Below, one piece after another: positions 1-14,627 of a DNA stretch of 64,000 nucleotides. The stretch comes from Botrytis cinerea B05.10 (lineage: Eukaryota; Ascomycota; Leotiomycetes; Helotiales; Sclerotiniaceae). Both the position numbers and the translations under genes were made by a program. The DNA is taken from NCBI RefSeq assembly GCF_000143535.2, contig NC_037317.1:1426001-1490000 (forward strand), given 5' to 3'. How positions within the stretch are numbered: the first letter of the stretch is position 1; each line of letters starts with the position of its first letter. The notes under the pieces were generated by a model. That model worked only from the letters and a program-made list of their open reading frames with translations. It was not told where the DNA came from and ran no database searches.

Positions 1-665
1 GGGAAAGTAGATGTTGATTCTGAGGAACTAGATGTGGTTGATTTTGAGGAAGTAAAAAATGACGAGGATGATGTTTGAGTATTCGACGTTTGAGGAGGAC
101 TCGAAGTCTGCCCAGTCGTAGATTGTGCCGTCGTAGGAAGCGCAGAAAATGACGTTGTAGCAGCAGTAAAACTAGAGCTTTGGGATGAAGTCGAAGTCGG
201 AATTGACGCGGTACTTGAAGTTGAAGTTGAAGTTGAAGTCGAACTCGATTCCGAACTCGATGATGTAGTACTCGCACTCAAAGTCGAAAATGTTGTCTCC
301 GTCGTAGTCGTTGTAGTCGAGGATGATCTCGATTTCGTAGTAGAAGATTTGATATTCGGACACAAAGCTGCAATGATTCCACCACCTTTAACGATTCCTA
401 ATAATGTATTGGAGCCTACATTGTCTTTCGAACAAGCATTATTAACACATGTAGCCTTTGCAGTCAAGGCTGATTGGCAGTCGAGAGAACACCCATCGTT
501 GAAGTCTGATAATTTACAGACTGAGATCGAAGTACTATATTCCACAAAGCAACCTAACGAGACCGCAGTCGGTGAGACCAATTGAAAGTTCGCAAGTGAC
601 AAGGCGTTTGTAAGACGTAGAATACAAAATAAGAAAGTAATAGTCGTTAAAAGATGCCGCCGCAT
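1..665 (-). CDS. Secreted Cys-rich, Ser/Thr-rich surface protein (3' end cut by window edge)
   Basis: Reading leftward from the ATG at 665 the frame stays open to base 1, giving at least 221 residues without an intron. Residues 1-21 form a signal peptide (charged RRH start, hydrophobic core, NA-type cleavage site). Residues 22-103 form a small cysteine domain with Cys at 39, 50, 59, 63, 73, 78 and 102. From about residue 104 the chain is almost only Ser and Thr, including (ST)n runs coded by TCG/ACT/TCA repeats, as in O-glycosylated cell-wall stalks. I do not recognise the cysteine domain; the layout suggests a cell-wall or GPI-anchored protein, or a single-pass sensor whose C-terminus lies off the window. 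The anchor cannot be judged here. Confidence 0.8.
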   Translation of the reverse strand, partial: MRRHLLTTITFLFCILRLTNALSLANFQLVSPTAVSLGCFVEYSTSISVCKLSDFNDGCSLDCQSALTAKATCVNNACSKDNVGSNTLLGIVKGGGIIAALCPNIKSSTTKSRSSSTTTTTTETTFSTLSASTTSSSSESSSTSTSTSTSSTASIPTSTSSQSSSFTAATTSFSALPTTAQSTTGQTSSPPQTSNTQTSSSSFFTSSKSTTSSSSESTSTF

Positions 666-2361
666 CTTGAATTGATTGGTGATATCTCTGCAGACCTTCA
701 GGTCTTGCAAAGAAAGGGAAAAAAGGTTCGAATGTATCCAAACCTGGATCACCGTCCTGGTGGAGATCTTGGGGTGGATGATGTATCCAATAATTAGATC
801 GTAACAATGATCAGAACAATGCTCTCCAGACAGTTCGTGTTGACGGGAGTTGACAGAGTTTACTAGGTGTTGAAACTTGTCACGTTTGAGATCCTTCGTT
901 TGTACTGGATGATCCGACTTAACACACCACAATAGCCTTGCTTTCGCGACGTAATTTGTCTGATACAACCCAACCGAGCGTTGAACTTTACTATCATGAA
1001 AAAAATAATGATACTGTTTGCGGTAGTTCGTGCCAGAACGGCACCTGTCGGCTGATGACGCAGTTCTTGAGAGGAAAGATGGGAAAAAATGAAATCCCGA
1101 TGTTCTAGTGTTTGGTTCCCGTTCCGTTATAGCAATGAGCTGTTCATTTGATATGAAGTGGCAACGGCACTGTGCATAATGAATGCGGGTGCATCATGAC
1201 AGGGACGAAAGAAGAGACAAGCAATACAATGAGAAAAGACATCTCCAGAGAAGAAACAAACGGCGAAGGAACAGAGGAATGAATATATGGGAATGCCAAA
1301 GTACAAGGAGTAGTACAATCAACCGGAAGAAGACGATCCAAGGAGCAAGCTGATCAAACACTCCGGAGAAAGGTAATAGGTAAAGAAAGAGAACCTACAT
1401 CATTGATTCGACCTTGCGAGCATCTGAATCCAGTCTTTCAATACAGGAATACCGTGGCTTGTAAGAATTAACCCAAGTTCAACATGGCACTGGATGAAGC
1501 GCACATTTCCATCGTCTAGGCACAGTCATCTTCTCGCCCAATGGATCGAAGCAAAGCGATTGAAAAATAAATGCGAATGACATAGACTTTGTGTGGTTGT
1601 TCACCTATGAAACTTGTGAAAGGGTTTCATGGTTTCAGTTTGTGGTGAAGTGTGAAGTGCGAAAATAGTAGGACGATCCATTGGATCATGAAATGGTTCA
1701 CGGGTGTGATAATAATAATACGCTTCGCCCATGTAGAATGTATTCCTGGAACTGAGGCTGATTCAGCTATGGATATATCGATGTATAAAATAAGAACATC
1801 CGGATTGAAGGAAGATAATCGAAGTGAAGCCATGATTAGAACTTTGAGGTATACGTAACACTTGTAATAGAAAGGAAGATATACTAATAATAATACGAAA
1901 GCTGGAAAGCAATATGTGAATATATATATAAATACGTAAATTTGACGATAAAAGCAAACCCCTCGTTCACCAAACTGACTCTATCAAAATACTAACCCCA
2001 CCCCACCTCATCAGCAAGCCCCCATCCGATCACCTCATTGGTCCAACACACAAACAAATTCAGCCTTCAATCCAGCCTCGCCGACGAGGTCTCCAAAAAA
2101 ACATACACACCAAGCCATCCATCAATTCCACATCCCCAGTCCAAGATCTACCCAGATCTACATTCTTCCTCTGAGAACCTCACCCCCAAGTTTCCTTTTA
2201 AATTCTACACTATCAATTATCTATCCATCCATCCCATCTTAACCCCAATCCCCTACTCAACCTCCCTCATCCTCCCATCCATATATCTGTCTATCTTCAA
2301 GCGCACCACACCAAACCCGCATCCATCCAAGCCCAACTCCAGCTCTACACACCCCATCAAC
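666..2361. other. Divergent intergenic region
   Basis: No coding sequence that I can support. It separates two divergent genes and should contain both promoters. The last 300 bases before the ATG at 2362 are strongly pyrimidine- and CCATCC-rich, as in many fungal core promoters and 5' leaders. Short ORFs on both strands at 1144-1957 overlap each other and look like chance. Confidence 0.6.
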
Positions 2362-2954
2362 ATGGCCTCCGAACCCACCACCCCAGTGCGCGTATCAAAA
2401 AGCGCCGCGAACTACACTCCCACAACCCAAGACGCAGATTTGCGCTCGCAGATAAATTCGATATTATTAAAAGACGGTCATGTTGCCAAGTACGTCTTTG
2501 CCCTGCCCTGCCCTCTCTCCTTCCAAATCAAACCAAATCAAACCAAACCCCAGCATCTAGATAACCACTCACTCCTCGCAACAGAATCCAAGAAACCCTC
2601 CTCCACTCCCTACACTCCTCTCCTACAAATTGGCCAACTCTAATCCAGAACCACGCGCTTTCCCTCCTGCGTTCAGGACACTACACCACATTCCCGCTGC
2701 TCATCGCCAAAGTACTTGAAGACATCCGCGCCGACACAATAACATTTTCTTCATCCGACGCCTCGAATTCTTCTCCTCATGCCTCCACCAACGGATCGTC
2801 AGACAAGAAGGAAAAGGAAGCGAAAGAAAAAGACGCCGCGCCCAAAGGCAGAGGCGAGAGGGGACAAAGTCTCGCGTTGCCGAAAAGTGTCGTGGATGAA
2901 GGGGTGAGGATTACGAGGGAGTCATTAGAAGCTGTTTGTGAGGTGGTGGAGTGA
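2362..2954 (+). CDS. Small protein of unknown function, 165 aa, one intron
   Basis: Exons 2362..2489 and 2585..2954. The intron has GTACGT at the donor and ACAG at the acceptor, and splicing restores one frame of 165 residues. The N-terminus (MASEPTTP) is short and disordered. Residues about 28-85 look like an amphipathic helical domain. A Lys/Glu/Ser-rich low-complexity stretch follows, then a helical C-terminal tail (LALPKSVVDEGVRITRESL). The open frame extends upstream to 2038, but that part is Pro/Ser/Tyr-rich leader sequence, so I start at the ATG at 2362. No family recognised. The short disordered-helical-charged layout would fit a nuclear protein, but that is a guess. Confidence 0.7.
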
Positions 2955-3810
2955 ACCCCCGAACGTCTGGGGGGTTGCATTTTTGGGAATTGGGCAAGGA
3001 GGGATGATGAGGAATCGGCATTGGTGTAAAGGGGGACGGAGAAGTGGGGAGGGATGTATATCACTGGTAGCAGCCTGCGTCTGTTCTGGGACCCTCTCGA
3101 CATAACCACAGGAATTTAGTGAAAGGAAGTGGTGGTGGATTCAATATGGATGTATGGACAAACCGGAATCGACTTCTAAGAGAAATCTCCCAGGCCCGCC
3201 TCTTTTACATCATTTATCAACAAAGACAAAGCAGAGAAAAGGAAGAGATGCATAGGTGGTCAGTGTGCAGTATTTCTTCATTATAAGTAATGAGTGAACT
3301 ACCTGTGGAGTATACTAGGAGTTTAAAAGAACATTTGGGATTTGGGAATGATGAGGGATTACAAGGCCGGGACTGTTCTGGGCGCATACGTTAAATTTAT
3401 TGCACAAGAGAATCATGGACGAATATCATGTAGAATGATCGAGGCTCCATGCATACCCAAGCGGCGTTTTTAGGATTAAAAATTCATTTCAGCAGGTCTT
3501 TTATAGATCATTATATATCCTACCAATCACTTCATTTTACATGCATGCAGATTCGAACTGTAATGAAATATGTTTTTATAAGGTATTCTATGCTAAGGGC
3601 ACCACCTTGGCCACATATCGCCATGAATGAAACTCTCCATACCTCTCCCAACCCTCCATGCAATGACTTTTAGGGGTCATAAATGCAACTTTGCTCTGTA
3701 GAAATCTCTAGACTCTACGTCAAAGTCCACCGGGCCAAATGCCCTCCCAATCGTTAGCTCCTCATGTATGCTGTAAAATGACGTAAAAATATGGTATTAA
3801 GAGTACAAAT
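2955..3810. other. Convergent 3' intergenic region
   Basis: Shared 3' flank of the small gene at 2362 (+) and CDC48 (-). A G-rich then purine-rich stretch follows the stop codon at 2954. I see no gene here; an antisense ORF at 2777-3109 is a shadow of the upstream gene. Confidence 0.6.
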
Positions 3811-6593
<2,783 letters not shown>

Positions 6594-8621
6594 GTTGACA
6601 GAGAGTTGAGCTTGACAGTCGTAACAAATATTCAGGTCCGTTGGTAAATTGTCCTTTCAGATGGCGACAGAGTTTAATATGAAAGGTGACTTTATCAAAG
6701 TAAGAAAGAAGAGGTGGATGAAAGATAGATTGAACTTTCCGGGAGGATGGATGGGTTTTGTAGGAATTTATGGAAAGAAGAGGTTGTGTTGGAGATCAAG
6801 ACAGCTCTAAGATGGCTGTATTAGTTAAGGTAGCCGTGGTAGCGTCGTTAGAATATGACGGAACCACACTAAATTTGGTAGGTTGAGCTTTTGAATCTTT
6901 CTATTGGTTTCTTCCGCTTAAACGCAGCGTAGGAGACGTAGGAAACGTAGTAGGTTGGGGTACAATCAAATCAGGATGGGTGAATAATCGAGAACGTCGG
7001 GGCGTAGGGGCGTAGGCAGCGAGAAGGCCACGCATATAATTCAATGCCTGGTACGTAGCGGAGAGGACAGAGAGATGGGATGGCAGGTAGGGAGGTATTG
7101 GCAGATGGTATGATCAGTAATGCAATAACAAGTCAGCCTCGCATGGCACAGAATGTCGTAGAATCCATAGAGAGATAGAGAGAGAGAGAGAGAGATAGAT
7201 GTATTGTGCTATATAATATAATATGACTTTGCCTCTCAACATTCCATTTCCCACTGCGATTGGAACATCATCTTTACCTGTGCTATGTAGACATTCGATA
7301 CCTATCGATCTTTACCGGCGATAGAGATGAAGCTCAAACCACATACCCGAACCGCCCAGATCCAACAATCCCTTTGGACCCGAGTCACGAAAGGCCATGC
7401 AACATCAGTATGCCTCAACAATTCAAACATATATCAATAGGTTTAGAACCCCAACTTCCAACTTTCAAACCTTTCGAGTTCATTAGTGTTCCCATCTGTT
7501 CCCATCTGTTGCCATTGAAGTTCGCCAGCAACACCTGTAGGACGAAGAACAAGCCCGCCATACCATACCGATCCGACGGTACACTAGAGAGAAAGACAAA
7601 CTTCCTTCCCCCCCTTTACCCTCAGTGCCACACCCAAGACACATATATAAAAGCACCCACGCCTCTTGTACAACGCCCCAGGCCAGAAAAGTCTATTATG
7701 GTTCATGTGTTCTGGAAAGTTCTAGAATACCGAATGATTGCAAATATTGATCTGCATGATGTGAAGGGATGTCTATATGTGGCGATTTCAGAATCATCAT
7801 CCGCGCTGGTGATGTTCACGAGAATGGAGGTATTGAGGAAGTAAGTGGTCAGATGGATACGGTTTCTTGCCTGCACGAGTGAATGGCATCTATTTTCTTC
7901 ACGATTGATTCTACAAGCATTTCACATAGACAGAGTTGAAGAATGCCAATGCTGGCACAGTGGCGAAAGAGCCTCGTTCAATTTTATCTAACATCATTCT
8001 ATAATTGGAGAATTAACCATAGTAGAAGATGAGGCGAAGAAAGAGCATAGTGGAGTGGAGCACTCGATGTACGTATATGTGTTTTGCTTCCTCTGATCCG
8101 CGCGCTTATTTTAGAGATTGATGGGAGGGAGGGGCGGACTACTCGGTACAGCCAGTCTACTAGGCACTCGTAATACCGATGAGGCTGTGGCACTATGCAT
8201 GAGGATTGCTGGGGCAATTTATATCAGGAGGGAAGGATTAATAAGTTTATGGTTAAAAGAGGAGATGATGGGGCAATTCTTACTCTAGCAGAAACCAGCA
8301 TCTATGTAGAAATATATGCTATGCATATTTCACCTATCAAACAAATCACCCTCCTAAACATTGAAACCGCATATTAGAAAGAGAGAGAAAATGATCATAT
8401 TCATTCAATCCTCAAAGTATAGTATAGCAGCGCCCTCGAACTCCCCGAACGACTCTCCACGAGCTCGAGCCGGAGATTCTATAAAAAACACCAATGCAAA
8501 GTTCAAGAAGGAACCAAAACCAGTCTATCCCGGAAATTCGTTATTTGTTACACGCGCTCCTCATTCCCATCTACCCGACCAACCCGCCCATTTTCTTTTT
8601 TTATCTCCTCCCTCTTATCAT
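6594..8621. other. Intergenic region upstream of CDC48
   Basis: Two kilobases without a gene I can defend, holding the CDC48 promoter (right to left) and the 3' flank of the NADH dehydrogenase. It contains short GGAGACGTAGGAAACGTAG repeats near 6930 and a GA microsatellite. A 194-codon open frame at 7260-7844 (+) has no recognisable domain. Confidence 0.5.
7169..7200. repeat. GA microsatellite
   Basis: An interrupted (GA)n run with GATA interruptions, about 580 bases upstream of the CDC48 start. Such tracts are often polymorphic between isolates. Confidence 0.9.
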
Positions 8622-10465
8622 CTATTCTCTAGAAACATCACGTCCGAAAGCCTTAGACTTGAGCCAATCGAGGACCACCAAAACACGATTGCGTGCTAGA
8701 ATCCATGTTAGTCAAAATGAATGGGAGACAAGGGGTTAGTGGAACTTACTGCTGAAACACATGCTCAAGTATGCACTTCTCCAGAACAGGTATGTCAAAT
8801 TACCACCGGTAGCAAAGTTACCATTCAACCAGCTAACATCTGCAACAGCTCTTTCACTACCAATGTATGCCATGGAACCTTGATGTGTGTAGTGGAAAGG
8901 CTTGATGTCCTTAACTCTTCTCAATTGCTTCTCATGCGCTTCAATATCCTTAGCAACTTGGGCGGCGTTTCCAGGCCCAAGGTTCAAAGATGAACTCAAC
9001 TCTTGGATTTCGTGTTCGATGGTATCGGTCTTTGCCATGGTGTTAAAGAGACGGGCTAAGAAAGCTCCTTCTTGTGATGCTACTTGAGCTGTTGGTGCAT
9101 ATCCTGCAACTGCGCAATCACCAGTGGCCCAGATGTCCTTGGTTCCTTGAACAACGAGATACTCGTTCACGGCGAGACCTCTCCTTGAGTCTTTTTGAGC
9201 GGGGATTTGTGCCATGAGGTCCCTGACAACAGGGCGGACGGCATTTCCGGTGGCCCAAACAAGGAGACCGTAAGGCATGACCTCAGTGAACTTCTTTCCA
9301 TCTGGTCCAATGGCCTCGGCTTCGACGGTCTTATCAGTGACTTTCTTAACGGCCGTCTTAGTCTTGATAGTAATTTTCTCCTCCTTGAAAGTTGACTCGG
9401 TGTATTCGATCAATTGCTTGGAGAACATAGGAAGAACATTTGGAAGAGCTTCGATGAGAGTAACCTTGAACTTGTCGCTAATTTCTGGAACCCACTTCTT
9501 GATATCTTGATCGAAGAAATCTTGAAGTTCACCAGCGAATTCAACACCAGTAGGTCCACCGCCAACGACAACCATGTGCAAAAGACGTTCAACTTCCTCT
9601 GGGGATTGGTCCTTGAAAGTGGCAGTCTCTACACAGTCCATAATCTTCTTTCTGATTGCTTGTGCGTCACCGATCTCCTTCAAAAAGCAAGAATTCTCTT
9701 TGACACCAGGAATTCCAAAAGTTGCGTTTTCTGCACCAACACTGACGACCAACATATCGTATGAGACCTCGGTAGTGTGGGAAGCTCCTTTGACATCAGA
9801 GTTGTCGTTGATGGAGATAGTCTTCTTCTCGGGGTCGATTTTGGTGGCTTCGGCTTCGTAGAATTTAACAGCAGCTTTCTTATGTCTGGTAATGCTTCTG
9901 ATAGGCTCCATGATGGATCTGTGCTCGACGGTACCAGTTGTACATGATGGCAAAAGAGGGGTGAACAGGAAGTAGTTTCGTGGGGAGATAACAATAACAT
10001 TGTAGTTTTCCGTGTCGAGTTTCTTCAAAAGAGACACAGCACCCCATCCAGTACCTAGCCAATTGATGTCAGCTATCCATATGGAAAGTGGAGACACGTA
10101 TTGTGCGTACCAAGAATGACCAAGTTTTTCTTGGTTGGATCTGGCTGGAATTGCTCCTCTGGATGTCGAAGTTCCCAAACTTCATATCCAAGATAAGCGG
10201 CTCCTCCGATCAAAGACAAATACGTGAGACGCCAACTATATCTCAAGAATCTAAATCGCTTTGGCTTCTTCACAATAACAGGAGCGACATCTGCGTAAGT
10301 GCGTTGGGCAATTTGGGAGATTGCAGTCTTGTTGGCATTGACTCTGGCATTGGGTCGCGCACTGGAGAGAAGGACCCGATTTGACGTCGCATATGATCGT
10401 TGAGCGATGGTTCGAAGACCAACAGCTGAGGCCGGCAACCTCATCATTCTTGTCGCTAACGCCAT
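8622..10465 (-). CDS. Mitochondrial type II (alternative) NADH dehydrogenase
   Basis: Three exons (10465..10111, 10054..8750, 8695..8622) encode 577 residues. The enzyme passes electrons from NADH to ubiquinone without pumping protons, at the inner mitochondrial membrane. The first about 60 residues are Arg/Ser/Ala-rich with almost no acid, typical of a mitochondrial presequence. A short hydrophobic segment (YLSLIGGAAYLGYEVW) follows. The FAD-binding loop VILGTGWGA is formed across the first intron, and the NADH-binding fold shows VVVGGGPTGVEFAGEL. The last exon supplies the membrane-binding C-terminus ending GRDVSRE, as in fungal NDE/NDI proteins. No EF-hand insert is visible. Whether it faces the intermembrane space or the matrix cannot be read from sequence, so no symbol is given. 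Confidence 0.95.
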
Positions 10466-11601
10466 ACTCCTGGAACTCCTGAAATGGAGGAGGTGAGGGC
10501 TGTAGGGGAATGCGGAAAGGAATGGAGAAGTATAGTGAAGTCAGAAATATCAAATTATCAAACTGAAAGGGAATTTTTTATTTTGATAAAAGCTAGGATT
10601 ATGATTCCAAGCTAAAATGTACAGGGATAAAATTACGCACCGGAGCCGATAGAAAGATAAGCTCAACTTTTTACCAACGCTTCATCACACAAGATTGATT
10701 TGATTTGATTGATTAATTGGCATGCGGCCTAAAGGAAAAAAAAAACCTCGGAATCAAATGCAAATTGCAGCTGGCCAAGAGAAGGTTGTCTGGATAAATC
10801 ACTCACTCACACCTCTGGGGAGGCAGGTATACTGAGGATCGAGGAAGAGGACCACTTGACCGCACGCATTAGATCATGGACGTTGAAATACAACTACAAA
10901 CATCTTTCCCTGGGCAGCACTATATGGAAAGAAAAGACGTCGAAAAGACGTGGATTTGTCTGCACATTGCCCAAGAGTCAAGACACGCCCACCACCTGCC
11001 TACACATCGGATATTGAAATGGTGCAATCGTGGGTCTGGTTAGGTGGTACTTCGGTGGCACTGTGATGGAGACGATGCTTTTCTTCACCACTTGTATTTC
11101 GGGAAATGTCAATTCGGTTTGTAAAATTTGGTATGTGGAGTCCGCCACAAAATCAGACTCTTCGGCGCCCTCTCTTTATTGTGGTTCATGATACCTCGCA
11201 CCTGTGAGTAGCAGTTGGCCAGACTCCAAGGAAGCCCAGATACAGCAATTCGGATGAAATCATCCTTTATACAGGCACTGACAGGTCAATTGGAGTGTTA
11301 TGATTCCTACCCTGTACTATCTATCCTATCTACCAGGCACCTGAACATTGTCCCAGTCATTTTCGGTCTGTTCGGAGATTTTGGAAAGTTTACCGGATTT
11401 CCGAACCACCGAAAGTGCCAATGATGATTGGACAAACCATGCCATGCCGAGTCTTGGGACACTGGAGTTCTCCAATTCATTAACACAGAAAGGTTCATCT
11501 AATCCGTGCCTATGAGGCGAGAACGATCACACCGTCATAATTTGACGGGGTTTAGCGAAGAAGAGCGACCGTCTAGCATCTACAAAGATAGAGGCGCATT
11601 C
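10466..11601. other. Intergenic region upstream of the NADH dehydrogenase
   Basis: Promoter side of the NADH dehydrogenase and 3' side of the acetyltransferase. There is an A-rich stretch at 10733-10745 and GATTTGATTTGATTGATT repeats near 10690. No gene seen. Confidence 0.6.
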
Positions 11602-12865
11602 TCACACATCCTTTTTAGATCCTTTCGAATCTGTTTGTGGTTCTCTAGTCATACAATAGATATTGCAAGTATCACCTTCATCGTCGCAAACCATCTTCTT
11701 TTCAAAATGGAATCCGAAGGTTTCGTATATCTTCATGTTGGGAACATCCCGACTAGATTCAAGATAGCATCTTTTTCCTTCTGCGTCAGCAATGCTAGTT
11801 ACTTCCTTGGCTAGCGCCTTTCCGATTCCTCTTCCTTGAGCGTCAGGATGAACAACCATTATATTTAGAAAGTAGTAGCCTTGAGGGTCGGTCCAAATAT
11901 TAGACTGGGCTTCTGCTTGCCTGTCCTTCCAGATGTAATAACGCTGTGGCGAATCTACGTCAGTATTCTTCCCAGGACTGCTAATTTTCAACCCTCGAGA
12001 TATCGACCTCCACCTAATGATAGCACTTGGTCGTCTCATGAATCTATTAAAAGGGTATGTAACAAAGATAGAGAGTATTTAATTGGGGATGAGGGGAAAC
12101 ATTCAAAAGCGTCAGGAGTAGGGCTGGCTTAGCCATTGCTTATATGACTTAGTTTGCTGCTTGTAGAACTTGGCAACCTTTGTCTAGAGTCTCATCTTCG
12201 GAACAAAAGAACCCGTCAAACAAAATGCCAGTAGTAGATAGCTTGAAATTCACGCCGACAAAAGAAACAGAGATAAGGGCAACACAGGAAGACAAATAGC
12301 ACTCATGACTTTGAGGCACTTGCGCGAAGGAAATGAGACAGAATATGCGATATATTATGTCTTGCTTACCTTCACATTTAGGCCACCTCGACCGTACCAA
12401 ATATTCACACCGACTTGTTGAGCCCACATGGCCCAACTGTCAATCCATTCTGCCCACGTCTCCGGCGATCCAGCAGATTTGGGTGGTAACCACATTGCAA
12501 CGCCCAAAACCCGATGACTTTGAGAGTCTTTAGCAACATAGAACAAGCCGTTTCGAATTCCCCATCGACAACGAATGCCAAGAGATACCGAGTTTCTGAC
12601 CAGGTTCAGCTGTCAAAAATTTGTGTCAGTGACGAACAAACGAGATAATAGCAGGTATCACGAAACACGCCTTCGTGATGATTTCAGCTGAAAGCGAATC
12701 GGAACCAATACTTGCTACGGCGCTTGAAAATGCGAAGAAAAACTCTACCTTTGATCGATCATTGTAAATCCACAGGTTGTAAGGATCTTCTTTAAATGCT
12801 TCCTGAATAGTGTTCACAGCTCCAGGTATGTCATCTTCTGTAAGCCGAGATATGGTGAAGGCCAT
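11602..12865 (-). CDS. GNAT-family N-acetyltransferase
   Basis: Exons 12865..12749, 12609..12370 and 11943..11602 give 232 residues. GNAT enzymes move acetyl from acetyl-CoA to an amine; the substrate is not predictable here. The N-terminus (MAFTISRLTEDDIPGAV) is the first strand and helix. The middle contains GLFYVAKDSQSHRVLGVAMW, a core strand pair. Exon 3 holds the acetyl-CoA loop in NIMVVHPDAQGRGIGKALA (QGRGIG matches Q/R-x-x-G-x-G/A), then a helix and the YETFGF segment. The second intron is 426 nt, long for this genome, and an ATG at 12039 inside it reads in frame into exon 3. The intron-1 sequence is also largely open, so retention is possible. The family is clear; the intron structure is probable. 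Confidence 0.85.
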
Positions 12866-14627
12866 GGTGAGAACTCGAACTGAGATCAAAGGAAGAAATA
12901 GCTAAGTACGGTGGTGAATGGGTGTGGGTTAAGAATTTTTACAGCAGTATTTACATGACTGTCCCCATTCTCAATGTTGTGCTAGACAATGATGGTTATC
13001 AGAGAGAAAGCTGGACACATGAATTGGTGTTCGTTATCTGTGAATGGCTGCAGCCGCTTTAAAGACATGTTCTTTCTATTCTATTTTCGGCCATTCTCGC
13101 CATGGAATCTCCTGCAAAATTAAAGTGGCAGCCATGTCGGAACCGAAATGGACTTCTGCTGAAGCCACGATACTTCCAGTGGGTGGCTGTGAAGACGGAT
13201 CTTCAATGGAGTTTGGGGGAGTGCATTGAGATGTAAATTGCTTTTATATTTGAAGATTTTGGCAAGTTTTGGATGGCATCCATCCTAGGTGCTCTCGGAT
13301 ACCTAGGGACCTAATACGAGAGCAGGTGTTGCATCGAGTGCATGTAGCAAGCACGCCTTCACAATTCGGTAATATGCATCAGCCCACGCCCCCCCGACCC
13401 TCTGATTCACAGTTGTCGTCCTCTGGAACTTCTCAGCCCCCTCACCATGGCTCAAATGGTATGTATCTACACAGCACAGCAAATCGCTCTCTACGATGCA
13501 AGCTTATCCTCGGAAAATTGGTCCTCTTTAGGTCTAGCGTTGGCAATCATCCGTGTGTACGGAGGACGGAGTAAGGTAAGCTCGCTAAGGTATCAAGATA
13601 GGCCATACTATGCCATGTTCATTCAGCCTTGCGAAAATCTTGGAACCTCCATTTCTCTTAATTCTCTCCAACTCACGAACCTCTCTGAGTTGCAACAGCA
13701 AGATTTATGCCCTCAATACTGTATACTCACTTTTCTCAATGGCTTGAAGCTATATTTCAATGGTTCAGAAGAACCCTAGAACGAACTTTGCCGTTCTTAC
13801 CCTTTTTTTGGTCTTCCACAGATATCAAGCGAGTCGTGCGGGTCCACGATGAAACCAGGGGACAGTGCGCGAAACACTCTCTCCGTCCCAGATATCATCA
13901 AGTTTTTCTATGCTATGTCGGTCCACCGGTCAATTTCTGTAGCATACCGTCGCGGAGTTCCTGGTCTTATTGCAATGATCTGCCGTATTCTCCCTACTTC
14001 TTAACAGGGGCATCGAGTCTCATGTCAAACGCAGTAATGCTTGAGATACTGCGCCCTAGCCTCAATATAGTTTGGACCGCAGTAGAGGAGCACGTTATTG
14101 CGAGTGTAGTGCTGCTCTTAAATGCGTTTTTACCTTGTGGGTGACGCATGTACCAATCATTCAATGTGGCTTTGTATTATGTCTATTATGTACAATTCTC
14201 GGTTGGTCCCCAGATTCAAATTCAATACATGACCATTCCAAGAGTAGCTATAGAACGTCCACTTCTCTCAATTGTCTGTCCACTGCCAAACCAGCATGTC
14301 GCGAATCTCTTCTCCACTCTGTTAGCTAGTCTCGAATCTTTCGGAGGTCCAAGATTCTCGACTTGGTTACCTCTTGGTTGCTTTCACTTGTCCACCGTTT
14401 GTTCCCTCACTCACGTTCTACACACGGCTGGATCGTGACGTTCTTTCTTTGATCAATACTTTCAATCAGATCTGGTATCTAATTCCCACACTCACTCTTT
14501 TTCTACAACGACGACGACGACGACGACGAAGACGACAGCGACAACGAATAATACTCATCAGTTCATGTCCGTATCCAATTAGCTTCTGTCGGTCGGCGAT
14601 ACGGGGCAGCGGCGACTCGGCGGAGGG
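12866..14627. other. Divergent intergenic region
   Basis: Between the acetyltransferase (-) and the membrane protein (+). Several 60-145 codon frames occur on the plus strand (for example 13707-14144) but none has protein-like composition or splice continuity with a neighbour. A (GAC)n run lies at about 14508-14545, upstream of the start at 14628, and may sit in the 5' leader. Confidence 0.5.

Noticed and set aside
2038..2361. N-terminal extension of the small protein starting upstream of 2362
   Set aside because: No ATG at the start of the extension and its composition is that of a pyrimidine-rich leader. The ATG at 2362 begins a protein-like sequence.
7260..7844. 194-codon open frame between CDC48 and the NADH dehydrogenase
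   Set aside because: No domain, no biased composition, non-ATG start, and a length that can occur by chance in 64 kb.
13447..14144. Overlapping plus-strand frames upstream of the membrane protein
   Set aside because: Three mutually overlapping frames without consistent splice sites or recognisable motifs.
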